Assembly (NCBI GenBank): GCA_036489755.1
Contig: DASXFD010000042.1
Location: 124,001 to 188,000, forward strand
Direction of reading: 5' to 3'
DNA from: JABFXX01 sp036489755
Lineage (GTDB): Bacteria; Myxococcota_A; Polyangia; Haliangiales; Haliangiaceae
DNA length: 64,000 bases
The position numbers were made by a program, and so were the translations under genes. The notes under the pieces were generated by a model. It did no database searches. It was given only the letters and a program-made list of their open reading frames with translations, and was not told the origin of the DNA. Positions 26,581 to 37,869 of this stretch are shown one piece after another. Each line of letters opens with the position of its first letter. Position 1 is the stretch's first letter.

Positions 26581-27472
26581 ATGACCTCGCGCGTTGATCT
26601 GCGGTTGCGGCTGCGTCTTGTCGCCGCGCTCGCGCTCGTGTGGTGCGGCGCGATCGGTGCGTGGCTCGCGACGCATGCGCCACCGGTCGCCGCGGCGGCC
26701 GCGATCGATCTCACCGTGACCGCCGGCGCGGTCGCGTACTGGCTCGGCGTGCGCGGGCGAACGCTCGCGGCGATCGTCGCGGCGGGCGCGCTCGCGGCCA
26801 AGCTGGTGCTCGGCACGGTGCTCGTCGTCGCGGTCGCGCTCGAGCTCGCGACGCTGGCCGTGATCGTGGTGCGCGTTCGCACCGCGCGCCGCGCATGGCG
26901 AGCCGCACGCGATCATCGGCTCGACGCCGCGCTCGCCGCGGTATTGCCGCCGCTCGCCGCGTCGCTCGTCGCGACCGAGGTCCGCGTGATGGGCCACGCG
27001 ATCACCGGTTGGCGCCGGCGCACGTCGCCCGCGTTCGCCGTGCATCGCGCGAGCGGGTGGTCGCTCACCGCAGGCGTGCTCGTCGGGCTCGTCGCCGCGG
27101 AGACGCCGGCCGTGCATCTGTTGCTGGTCGCGGTCGGCGCGCCGACGGCGGCGTGGATCGCGACCGCGCTGTCGATCTACAGCGCGCTGTGGATCGTCGG
27201 CGACGCGCACGCGTTGCGCCACGGCGGCATCGCGCTCGCCGACGACGTCGTCGTCATCGAGCTCGGCGTGCGGTGGCGGGCGCGGATCCCGTACGCGGCG
27301 ATCGTTCGTGCGGTGCCTGGAGCATCGGCCGAGCTCGATCTGGCGATCTCGCAGGCGAACGTCGTCGTCGAGCTGCGCGAGCCGGCCGAGCTGATCGGCT
27401 TGTTCGGCCGCCGCCGGACCGCGCGCTCGCTCGCGCTCGAGCTCGACGACCCCGACGCGTTTGTCGCGGCTC

Positions 27473-27492
<20 letters not shown>
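26581..27492 (+). CDS. Integral membrane protein with C-terminal cytoplasmic beta domain
   Basis: 303 residues with about six hydrophobic segments (..LVAALALVWCGAIGAWLA.., ..LAAKLVLGTVLVVAVALEL.., ..HLLLVAVGAPTAAWIATALS..) and a C-terminal soluble part (..DDVVVIELGVRWRARIPYAA..) resembling bPH2-like membrane-associated beta domains. ATG 26581 follows the PEGA gene by 14 bases. Its 3' end overlaps the convergent kinase gene by 20 bases. Family not recognised. Confidence 0.7.
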
Positions 27493-30177
<2,685 letters not shown>

Positions 30178-30181
<4 letters not shown>

Positions 30182-31419
30182 CGCGTCCGGTACCTCGCGA
30201 ACAAGCCGTCGAGCTCGACGTACAGCGACTTGGCGTCGCCCGCGGCCTGGCTTCGCTTCGCGATCACCGCATCGGTGAGCTCGCGAAACGCGGCCTCGAG
30301 ACCGGCGTGCAAGCGCTCGACGATCGCGCGCACCTCCGGCAGCTTCGACGACGGCTGCGAATCGGAGGTCAGCATCGCGAGATCGAGCTCGCGACTCTCG
30401 AGCTCGCTCTGCAGCTGCTCGACGTGCGCGATGCTGACGCCGAGCGTGGTCGCGAGCTCGACCACGACTTGGCGGATCTGCGCGGTGAGCGCCTGCGCGA
30501 GGTCGCTGCCGCTCGTCGCGGCGAACAGATCCGACGGTCGCTTCGCGCGGCCACGCGCTGCGCTTTGCGGCGCGAGCAGCTCGGGCGACTCGAGCAGCGC
30601 GCCGAGCTCTGCGGCGACCTGCGCCGCGGTCGGGCGATCGCCCGGCTTCTTCGCCGCGCACGCGAGCATCACCTCGTCGAAGCGGCGAGGGATCGCGAGC
30701 TCGGGGCAGCGCTTCGACAACGGCTCGGGCGTCTCGTGGAGGTGCGCGTACACCATGATCACCGCGGGTCGCGCCGTGAACAGCGGCGTGCCCGACAGCG
30801 TGAAGTACGCGACGCCCGCGAGCGAGTAGACGTCGGCCGGCGGACCGACTGCCGCCGTCGAGCTCTGCTCGGGCGCCCAGTACAACGGCGAGCCCAGGAC
30901 TTGCTCGTCGTCGGTGAGCCGCGTGAGCCCTTCATCGGCGGCGAGCTTCGCGAGCCCGAAGTCGATGATCTTCGCGCCGGCCGGATCGCCGTCCTGCAAC
31001 AGGACGTTCGCCGGCTTGAGGTCGCGGTGGATCACGCCCTGCGCGTGCGCGAAGCCGAGCGCCGACGCGACGCGCGCGAGCACCGTCAGCGCGTCGGCGA
31101 CGTCGAACGGGCCGCGCGCCTCGACGGCCGCCTGCAGGTCGAGCCCGGCGACGTACTCCATGCTGTAGTAGAACGCGCCCGACTCGAGCCGGCCGGCGTC
31201 GAGCATCTGCACGATGCCCGGATGGCTCAGCCTGCCGAGCGCGCGGACCTCGCGGCGAAATCGGCCCGTCGCCTGCGGCCCGGTGTCGCGATCGGTGCGG
31301 ACCAGCTTGAACGCGCGCAACGCGCCGGTCTGGACGTTGCGCGCCAGGTAGACCTCGCCCATTCCGCCGGTGCCGAGCGTGCGGACGATCTCGTGCCCAT
31401 CCACGAGCTGGCCGATCAC
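30178..31419 (-). CDS. Ser/Thr protein kinase (413 aa, soluble)
   Basis: Hanks-type kinase at about 10-280: GTGGMGEVY, Lys38 in AFKLV, HRDLKPANV (131-139), DFG (153-155), YWAPEQ. The C-terminal 130 residues are helical (..IAHVEQLQSELESRELDLAM..), with no membrane segment. GTG start at 31419, with TACCAT 6 bases upstream. It overlaps the kinase/ATPase gene by 4 bases, so both are probably made together and may act in one relay. Confidence 0.92.
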
Positions 31420-31425
31420 GCGGCG

Positions 31426-31431
31426 ATGGTA
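31426..31431 (-). promoter_or_regulatory. -10 hexamer TACCAT, 6 nt before GTG (kinase operon)
   Basis: TACCAT on the minus strand, 6 bases before the GTG at 31419. Confidence 0.5.
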
Positions 31432-31440
31432 ACACGCGCG

Positions 31441-32301
31441 TCAGCAGCGCTTCGCCGGGAACTGCGTCACCCTGCCCGTCGCCACGTCGACGACCGCGAT
31501 GTCGCCTGCACGCGCACCACCGAACACCAGCACGAGGTGAGCGCTATCGCCCACGAGTGTCGCAACGCTGTTCGGGTCGCCTTTGCCGACGGAGATGTGC
31601 TTCACGAGCTTCCCGGTCACCACGTCCTGCAGCACGATCGCCGAGCCGTCGTCGGGCGCAAAGGCCCACACGTTGTCGGTGACGTGTGCCGGTGCGCCGC
31701 CCGTCATGAACGGCAATTGCGCGAGCCGCTTGCCGCGCTTCGTGTAGAGCCATTCCTTGCCGAGGGTGCCGTCGCCGCAGTCGACTTGCGTCACGTCGAG
31801 TGCGTCGCCGGCGAAATTGACGAAGCCGCACAAGCCGCCGCGTGGCAGCGCGAACGTCGCGACGTGGTTCGTGGATGCGACGTCGAAGACCTCGACGTAG
31901 ATCGGCCCGCCGAGCACGGCGATCGCGGCGAGCGTGCCGCTCGCGTTCACCGCGCTCGCGAAGTTGATGCCCGGATCGATCTCGTGCTTCGCGACGAGCT
32001 TCTTGCACGAGCTGCCGTCGTGGTGACATACGGTGATGTCGCTGCCCCCTTCGGTGACGTGCGGCGCGTCGGGCGCCGGCACGAGCAGCGGCAAGTCTTT
32101 GCCCGCAGGCCCGGTCGGCTTCAGCGCGCCCGACGACAGATCGGCCGCGTAGCAGCTCTGGCCGTCGAAGCAGAACGTGACGCTCGTCGTGGACAGCCCG
32201 ACCGAGTGCGCGTGATCGCCGCCCTTCACGCAAACCGGGTCGGCGTACAGCAGGCTCGTGCGAGCCAGGAACGCCACGACGAGCCAACCGAGCGATCGCA
32301 T
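31441..32301 (-). CDS. Secreted protein, beta-propeller-like, linked to a kinase
   Basis: 286 residues with signal MRSLGWLVVAFLARTSLLYA. The mature protein has repeated beta strands with Cys pairs (VCVKGGDHAHSVGLSTTSV, VTFCFDGQSCYAADLSSG, DITVCHHDGSSCKKLV) and propeller-like blades (GPIYVEVFDVASTNHVATF). Starts one base after the stop of the upstream kinase (TAG-G-ATG), so it is co-expressed; perhaps an external sensor or reporter for that kinase (inference). Confidence 0.75.
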   Translation of the reverse strand: MRSLGWLVVAFLARTSLLYADPVCVKGGDHAHSVGLSTTSVTFCFDGQSCYAADLSSGALKPTGPAGKDLPLLVPAPDAPHVTEGGSDITVCHHDGSSCKKLVAKHEIDPGINFASAVNASGTLAAIAVLGGPIYVEVFDVASTNHVATFALPRGGLCGFVNFAGDALDVTQVDCGDGTLGKEWLYTKRGKRLAQLPFMTGGAPAHVTDNVWAFAPDDGSAIVLQDVVTGKLVKHISVGKGDPNSVATLVGDSAHLVLVFGGARAGDIAVVDVATGRVTQFPAKRC

Positions 32302-32302
32302 C

Positions 32303-33721
32303 CTATTTGCGCCGCGCTCGCACCGCATCGAGCCGCTCGACGAGCGGCGCCAGCGCCGGATTCGTCATGAACTCCGGCAAAATGTCGTCGACGACGCCGA
32401 GCAGCGCGTCGTATGCGATGCGCAGCCGATCGAGATTTTCGGCGCGCAACGCGGCAACCGACAAGATGCCGTCGTCGAGTGCTTTCGCCCGATCGGCGTC
32501 GGCGACCGCCGTTTGCAAACGGACCTCGAGCTCGTGGGCACGCTCGACATCTTCGGGCCGGTCCGATGCGACGAAGCGCAGCTCGCCGAGCGCGAACCGC
32601 AGCGACGACTCGCGCTCGCCGACGGTCTCGCGCACCGCGGCCGCTTCGTGCTCGAGTGCATCCTGCGCGGCTTCGAGCCGAGCGAGCGAGCGCTCGTGAT
32701 CGCGGAACGCGGCGAGCCGGCCGAGCAGCTGCGTGTCGTCGGCGCCGAGGTCGAGCAGCACCTCCGCGACCTGGCGCAGCGCGCCGCGCATGTTGCCGTA
32801 TTTGTCGTCGAACGAGTCGCTCGTGAGCTCCTCGGGGCTGCGCTCGACGGGGACGTAGCGCCGGCGTGGCTCGGGGCGCGGCGTCGGATAGCCCGGCACC
32901 CGGCGCAGCGCCGCGAACAATTCCGCCGCCGACGCGTAGCGACGGTCCGGCTTCTTCTCGAGCAGGCGGAGCACGACCGCGTCGAGCTCGCGCGGGATTT
33001 CCGGGCGCCGCGAGCTCGGCACCGGCGGCGGGGCTCCGAGGTGCGCGTCGATGATCGCGCTCGGCGTGCCGGTAAACGGCGCCGTGCCCGTGAGGATCTC
33101 GGTCGCGAGGCAGCCGATCGCGTACAGATCGGTGCGCGGATCGTCGCCGGTGCCGGTCACGCGCTCCGGCGACATGTACTTCGCGGTGCCCCAGATGATG
33201 TTGCCGCTCGACAGCGCGATGCTCTCCGACGTGTCGCCGGCGATGATCTTCGCCATTCCGAAGTCGAGGACCTTCAACGTGTCGTCGGCGCCGACGAGCA
33301 TGAGGTTCGCGGGCTTCAAGTCGCGATGCAGCACGCTGCGCGAGTGCGCGTGATGAAGCGCGTATGCGAGCTGCGCGAGGACGTGCAGCGCGCGAGAGAC
33401 CGCGAACGGCGGCCCGAGACGGAGCAGCTCGTACAGCGTCGGGCCTTCGGCGTACTCCATCGCGATGTAAAAGCGCTCGTCGGGCAACTGGCCGAAGTCG
33501 TGAAGCGCGACGATGTTGGGGTGCCGCAATCGATTGACCGCGCGCGCCTCGCGGCGGAACCGCGACACGAACTGCGGATCCTTCGCCGCCTGCGGCTTCA
33601 AGATCTTCAGCGCTTCTTTACGGCCCAGCTCGAGGTGCTCGGCAAGCCAGACCTCGCCCATGCCGCCGCGGCCGAGCTCGGCCAGGATCCGCCAACGACC
33701 GTGCAGGATCGAACCGATCAT
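32303..33721 (-). CDS. Ser/Thr protein kinase (472 aa, soluble)
   Basis: Kinase domain 10-275: GRGGMGEVW, Lys39 in ALKIL, HRDLKPANL (132-140), DFG (153-155), MSPERV. The C-terminal half is a charged helical region (..DHERSLARLEAAQDALEHEA..) likely to form a coiled coil or bind a partner; no transmembrane helix. ATG at 33721; TAACAT about 15 bases upstream is the nearest -10-like site, shared in the 36-bp divergent gap with the lipoprotein at 33758. Confidence 0.92.
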   Translation of the reverse strand: MIGSILHGRWRILAELGRGGMGEVWLAEHLELGRKEALKILKPQAAKDPQFVSRFRREARAVNRLRHPNIVALHDFGQLPDERFYIAMEYAEGPTLYELLRLGPPFAVSRALHVLAQLAYALHHAHSRSVLHRDLKPANLMLVGADDTLKVLDFGMAKIIAGDTSESIALSSGNIIWGTAKYMSPERVTGTGDDPRTDLYAIGCLATEILTGTAPFTGTPSAIIDAHLGAPPPVPSSRRPEIPRELDAVVLRLLEKKPDRRYASAAELFAALRRVPGYPTPRPEPRRRYVPVERSPEELTSDSFDDKYGNMRGALRQVAEVLLDLGADDTQLLGRLAAFRDHERSLARLEAAQDALEHEAAAVRETVGERESSLRFALGELRFVASDRPEDVERAHELEVRLQTAVADADRAKALDDGILSVAALRAENLDRLRIAYDALLGVVDDILPEFMTNPALAPLVERLDAVRARRK

Positions 33722-33757
33722 CCGCGAAGAGCCACGATGTTATCATCTCGCGCGGGC

Positions 33758-35653
33758 ATGCCGCGATATGCAGCAATAGGCCTCCTCGCGGCCGTAGCGG
33801 GCTGTTTCGGGCCGAAGTCGCACGATTGCGCCAGCGACGGCGCGTCGTGGGTGTGCCCGGAGCAGCTCGCCTGCGCCGCGCCGCCCACGTACTGCGCGAA
33901 CCCCATCGAGGTCGGCGCCTGCGATGGCCAGCCGAATGGCTCGCCGTGTCGCACCACGGACGTGCCCGACGGGCTGTGCGTCGACAACGCATGCCAACAA
34001 TGCGGCGTCGACATCGAAGGCTGCCGCCAGGTCGGATGGAACGAAATGACGGTGCCGAGCGGCACGTACAACCTCGTCTACGCGGTCGGCTCGGGCGACG
34101 CATGGGCGGGCGGCCAGACGACGCTCGTCCACTACGACGGCGCGCACTGGGAAGTCGACGCCACGTTCCCGACGCTGACCGGCGGCATCGGCGTGGTCAG
34201 CCTCGGCGGCACGAGCACGGGGCACATGTTCGCCGGCACGAACTCCGACACGGTCTATCACCAGGTCGGCGGCGCCTGGGTGGCGACCACGACGGGCGCG
34301 ATCGGCAAGGCGGTGTGGGCCGACGGCGACGACGATGCGTTCGTGGTCGGCGTCGGCGGCGACGTCGAGCGCTACGCGGGCTCGGCATGGACGCCGATGA
34401 CGTCGATGACCACGCAGACGCTCGTCGCCGTGTGGGGCTCGAGTGCGAGCGACGTCTATGCCGTCGGCACCAGCGGCGCGGTGATCCATTTCAACGGCAC
34501 GAGCTGGTCGAGCTCGACGGTCGGCAGCGGCGCGCTCACCGCCGTGTGGGGCAGCGGGCCCAGCGACGTCTACGTCGGCGGCGCCGGCGGCATCTGGCAC
34601 TCGACCGACGGCGCGATGTGGACTTCGCAGGACGGCAGCGACTCGGTCCTCGCACTGTGGGGCGACGCGAGCGGCGACGTGTTCGCGGGCACGAAGACCG
34701 CCGGCATCCTGTACTCCGACGGCACCGGCCTGTGGGTGCCGCTGGTGTCGCCGACGATGGTGTCGAGCATCGGCGGCACCGGACCGGCCGACGCGTTCGC
34801 GGCAACCGGCACGCAGATCGAGCGCTACACGGGTGCGTGCTGGTCGACGCTGCCGGCTCCGATGACCTCGGGCACGCTCTACGGCGTGTCGCTCGCGTCG
34901 CCGAGCGCGGTGTTCGCCGCCGGTGACTCCGGCGTCCTCGATCGCTTCGACGGCTCGGCGTGGGCGAGCGATACGATCGGCGCCGACGACTGCCTCGGCG
35001 TGTGGGCGCGCTCGGCCGGCGACGCGTATGCGGTCAAGACCGGCCTCTATCATTGGGACGGCGCGAGCTGGTCGACGCAGACCCTGCCGACGACCGGTGA
35101 CGCGCTCGTCGCGGTGACCGGCAACGCTTCGAGCGAGTACGCGCTGGGCACGCACCTTTACGCGAACACGGACAGCACGTGGTCAGACGTCGCGACGCTC
35201 ACGAGCTACGCACCCGCCGCGTTCTGGCTCGGCCCCGACGGAACCGTGTTCGTCGCCGGCATCGGGTTGTTCTCCGTGAGCTCGGCCGGAGCCGTGTCGC
35301 CCGTGTTCGCCGGCGACGCGAGCTGGAGCGCGATCTGGGGCTCGTCGCCGACCGATGTGTTCGCCGCGGGCTCGGGCGGCGTGATCCGCCACTACGACGG
35401 CACGGGCTGGTCCGATCCGATGGATACGCAGACGAGCGTCGACTTGGACGGGTTGTGGGGTAACGGCAGCGACGACGTGTTCGCGGTCGGCGACAACGGC
35501 ACGTTGTTGCACTATCACGCGCAGCTGTGGTCGAGCATCGAGCCGCCGGGCGCGCTCACGATGAAGCTCTCATCGGTATCGGGCTCCGGGTCGACGATCT
35601 TCTTCGTCGGCGACGACGGCACCGTGCTGCGGCTGATCGAATCCGCTCCGTGA
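33758..35653 (+). CDS. Lipoprotein beta-propeller with about ten 'VWGSSASDVYAVG' repeats
   Basis: 631 residues from ATG 33758. MPRYAAIGLLAAVAGC gives a lipobox at residue 16. A Cys-rich stretch (CPEQLACAAPPTYC, CQQCGVDIEGC) precedes repeats of about 40 residues with the core VW..SA.DVYAVG..G.I.H.NG..W, a pattern of secreted myxobacterial propeller proteins. Located at the cell surface if lipidated. An in-frame ATG at 33737 would lengthen the signal. Convergent with the next gene, 3 bases between stops. Confidence 0.85.
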   Translation: MPRYAAIGLLAAVAGCFGPKSHDCASDGASWVCPEQLACAAPPTYCANPIEVGACDGQPNGSPCRTTDVPDGLCVDNACQQCGVDIEGCRQVGWNEMTVPSGTYNLVYAVGSGDAWAGGQTTLVHYDGAHWEVDATFPTLTGGIGVVSLGGTSTGHMFAGTNSDTVYHQVGGAWVATTTGAIGKAVWADGDDDAFVVGVGGDVERYAGSAWTPMTSMTTQTLVAVWGSSASDVYAVGTSGAVIHFNGTSWSSSTVGSGALTAVWGSGPSDVYVGGAGGIWHSTDGAMWTSQDGSDSVLALWGDASGDVFAGTKTAGILYSDGTGLWVPLVSPTMVSSIGGTGPADAFAATGTQIERYTGACWSTLPAPMTSGTLYGVSLASPSAVFAAGDSGVLDRFDGSAWASDTIGADDCLGVWARSAGDAYAVKTGLYHWDGASWSTQTLPTTGDALVAVTGNASSEYALGTHLYANTDSTWSDVATLTSYAPAAFWLGPDGTVFVAGIGLFSVSSAGAVSPVFAGDASWSAIWGSSPTDVFAAGSGGVIRHYDGTGWSDPMDTQTSVDLDGLWGNGSDDVFAVGDNGTLLHYHAQLWSSIEPPGALTMKLSSVSGSGSTIFFVGDDGTVLRLIESAP

Positions 35654-35656
35654 CGC

Positions 35657-37399
35657 TCAGGGCGGGCACGGGCCGTTGAACAGGCTCTGCTGCGCGAACG
35701 TCGACACCGGGCCGGTGTTGAACGACATGTCGATCTCGTTCGTGACCGTGAACATGTCCGCGTACGAGACGCTGCCCGTGCCGCCGCCGAGCATCGTGTC
35801 GGCCTGCGCTTCGACCGCGCGAACGGTCTGCCCGTTGAGCGGCGCCTGCGTTCCCGTCAGGTTGCAGACGTAGAGATCGCCGAGGTGAAGGCCGGTGGTG
35901 CCGTTGATGAGCCCGGCATCGCCGAACGCGATGTTCAGTCGCATCGTGGTGAGCTCGCCGCCGAGTGCGCCGGATGCGGTCGACACCGGATCATCGAGAT
36001 CCGCCGTCAACGGACCCGGTGTGCCACCCGCGGGCAGATAATCAATGATCGCATCGGGGTTGTCGAAGATGATCGAGAATCCCGCGCTGCCGGGAATACC
36101 GACCTCCATCAAATCACCTTCCGGTGCGAAGACCGAGCCGAAGTCGTTCTCGAGCTCGCCCGAGATGTTCGTCGTCGTCGGGTTCTCGCCCCACTCGACC
36201 TGCGAGTAGGTGAAGAGATCGTCGTCGTGCCAGCCGCAACCCTGCGTGCCGGGCGTGCACGTCGCCTGATGGATCACTTCGGTGTCGCACGCGGTGAGGT
36301 TCGCGGGCGCGACGATCGTGTAGATGATCGAGCCGACCGGATCGCTGATGCCGTTGCCGGACGCGTGCGCGCAGTTCGTGATCGAGCCGCCCGACGAGCC
36401 GGGATCGTAGTCCGCGGTGACGATGCCGGTCTGGAGATCGATGTGCGCGTTCGAGAACGTGACCGTTCCGGTCGTGGTGATGTCGGCGATCGCGTCGCTC
36501 GTGGTGAGCGAGCTATTCCCGGCGAGCGTCGGCGGCACGTCTTGCTCGAACAGGTTCGACACGCTGCGCACGTGATGCTCGTCGGGATCGATCACACCGT
36601 TGCCGTTGATGTCGATGTTCGTTCCGGAGCCGGGTCCGCCGAGCGCGTGGTTGCCGAAGGTCACGATGACCTCGACGCGAACGTCGGCGTTCTGCGACAG
36701 CGCGAGCACGTTGTTGTCGAACGACGCCGAGAACAACAGCGGCGTCTCGCTGAACTTCGGCAGCGTGACCTCGGGGACGAGCGAGAACACACTGTTCGTC
36801 GCGCGATCGAGGAAGTACAGCTTGCCGGAGCCCGGGCCGGTCGTGAACGTGCCCTGGCGCTCCGTGTTCTCGCTCGCGACGACGTTCGCGCTCGTCGCGT
36901 TGATGTCGAGCGTCGCATTCGCGACGTCGGACGCGACGGTCTGCCACTCGTCGTGATCCACTTTGTGACCGTGGTCGTGATAGCCACCCCAGCCCCAACC
37001 CCAGCCGTGATCATGATGATCGTCTTGCCGAACCTGCAGGTTCACGACGATGTTGCCGAGCGACGCCGGCCCGTTGCCGATGTTCGTTAGGTTGAGATCA
37101 CCGTCGACGACGAGGTTGCCACCGACCGTCGCGCCGCGCGTCGTCGTGATCGTCCACGTGACCGTCTTCGCGTTCGTGTTGACGGAGCCGGTCTTCGTCA
37201 GCGTCCACGCTGTATTGCTCGTCTGCAGAAGATCTGCATTCGCGTGCGTCAGATAAACGTCCGCGAACTCGAAGCCGCCGCCGCCGCCCTTTCGATCAGT
37301 CTGCTCGTCTTGCGCCGTCGAACCCGTGTCGACGTTCGTGCAGTTGGTGAGCGCCGCCGCCGTCCCGAGGATTTGAACGAGCCAGAAAGCACTCCTCAT
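35657..37399 (-). CDS. Predicted lipoprotein with His/Trp/Gly-rich loop
   Basis: 580 residues. Lipobox ALTNC (Cys about 20); then a Gly-rich spacer, beta-rich domains (..TWTITTTRGATVGGNLVVDG..) and, near residue 130, the insertion DDHHDHGWGWGWGGYHDHGH, able to bind metal. An EF-hand-like DINGNGVIDPDEHH follows at about 270. The rest is extracellular-type beta sandwich with paired Cys. ATG 37399 has TACTAT 8 bases upstream. Function unknown; perhaps a surface metal-binding or adhesive protein. Confidence 0.75.
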   Translation of the reverse strand: MRSAFWLVQILGTAAALTNCTNVDTGSTAQDEQTDRKGGGGGFEFADVYLTHANADLLQTSNTAWTLTKTGSVNTNAKTVTWTITTTRGATVGGNLVVDGDLNLTNIGNGPASLGNIVVNLQVRQDDHHDHGWGWGWGGYHDHGHKVDHDEWQTVASDVANATLDINATSANVVASENTERQGTFTTGPGSGKLYFLDRATNSVFSLVPEVTLPKFSETPLLFSASFDNNVLALSQNADVRVEVIVTFGNHALGGPGSGTNIDINGNGVIDPDEHHVRSVSNLFEQDVPPTLAGNSSLTTSDAIADITTTGTVTFSNAHIDLQTGIVTADYDPGSSGGSITNCAHASGNGISDPVGSIIYTIVAPANLTACDTEVIHQATCTPGTQGCGWHDDDLFTYSQVEWGENPTTTNISGELENDFGSVFAPEGDLMEVGIPGSAGFSIIFDNPDAIIDYLPAGGTPGPLTADLDDPVSTASGALGGELTTMRLNIAFGDAGLINGTTGLHLGDLYVCNLTGTQAPLNGQTVRAVEAQADTMLGGGTGSVSYADMFTVTNEIDMSFNTGPVSTFAQQSLFNGPCPP

Positions 37400-37404
37400 C
37401 GAAA

Positions 37405-37440
37405 CTCATAGTAGCGCCGATCTTCTAATCGGCCTATGAG
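37405..37440. terminator. Two-part hairpin between bactofilin and the lipoprotein gene, containing the next -10
   Basis: CTCATAG pairs with CTATGAG (7 bp) and GCCGAT with ATCGGC (6 bp) around CTTCTA, with TAGC bulged on one side. It follows the bactofilin stop by 4 bases and is followed by TTTCG on the minus strand, so it may end bactofilin transcription. The TACTAT -10 of the 37399 gene (37408-37413) lies in its 3' arm. Confidence 0.55.
37408..37413 (-). promoter_or_regulatory. -10 hexamer TACTAT, 8 nt before ATG (lipoprotein at 37399)
   Basis: TACTAT on the minus strand, 8 bases before the ATG at 37399, inside the hairpin arm. Confidence 0.55.
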
Positions 37441-37444
37441 CTAA

Positions 37445-37846
37445 TTATTTGACAGGTGTGGGCTTCTGCGTAGTAGCAGCCGGAGTGGGACGATTCTGCA
37501 GGGCAGCTTCCATGAAGGAGCGACCTTCGAAAATGACGCCTTTGTCGATCTGGAGTGCAGGTGTGTGCAAGTCGCCTTTGACGCGACCGGGCGCGTGGAT
37601 CTCGATCGAGCGCTTTGCCGTGATGTTGCCCACGACCGTGCCCTGGATGATCACTTCACCTACATCGATCGATGCCTCGACCTGCGCGCCATCGCCGATC
37701 ACGAGCACGTCCTCGGAGAACACTTCGCCTTTGAAGCGCCCGTCAATCCGGACCGTGCCCTCGAACGTGAGCTTGCCTTCGAACTGAGCGCCCCGACCGA
37801 GGAGCGTGGTGATCTCGCCTGCAGCAGGCTGTCTCGCAGCAACCAT
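37445..37846 (-). CDS. Bactofilin
   Basis: 133 residues. The DUF583 beta-helix core runs about 14-110: LLGRGAQFEGKLTFEGTVRI, VLVIGDGAQVEASIDVGEV, GTVVGNITAKRSIEIHAPGR, VKGDLHTPALQIDKGVIFEG. Bactofilins polymerise without nucleotides into cytoskeletal filaments that, in myxobacteria, position chromosomes or control cell shape. The tail TPAATTQKPTPVK is Pro/Lys rich as in BacM-like proteins. Located 23 bases after a membrane Ser/Thr kinase gene, so possibly co-transcribed with it; TACCTT is 9 bases before the start. Confidence 0.93.
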   Translation of the reverse strand: MVAARQPAAGEITTLLGRGAQFEGKLTFEGTVRIDGRFKGEVFSEDVLVIGDGAQVEASIDVGEVIIQGTVVGNITAKRSIEIHAPGRVKGDLHTPALQIDKGVIFEGRSFMEAALQNRPTPAATTQKPTPVK

Positions 37847-37869
37847 AGTGCGAGCAAGGTATCAGAAGC

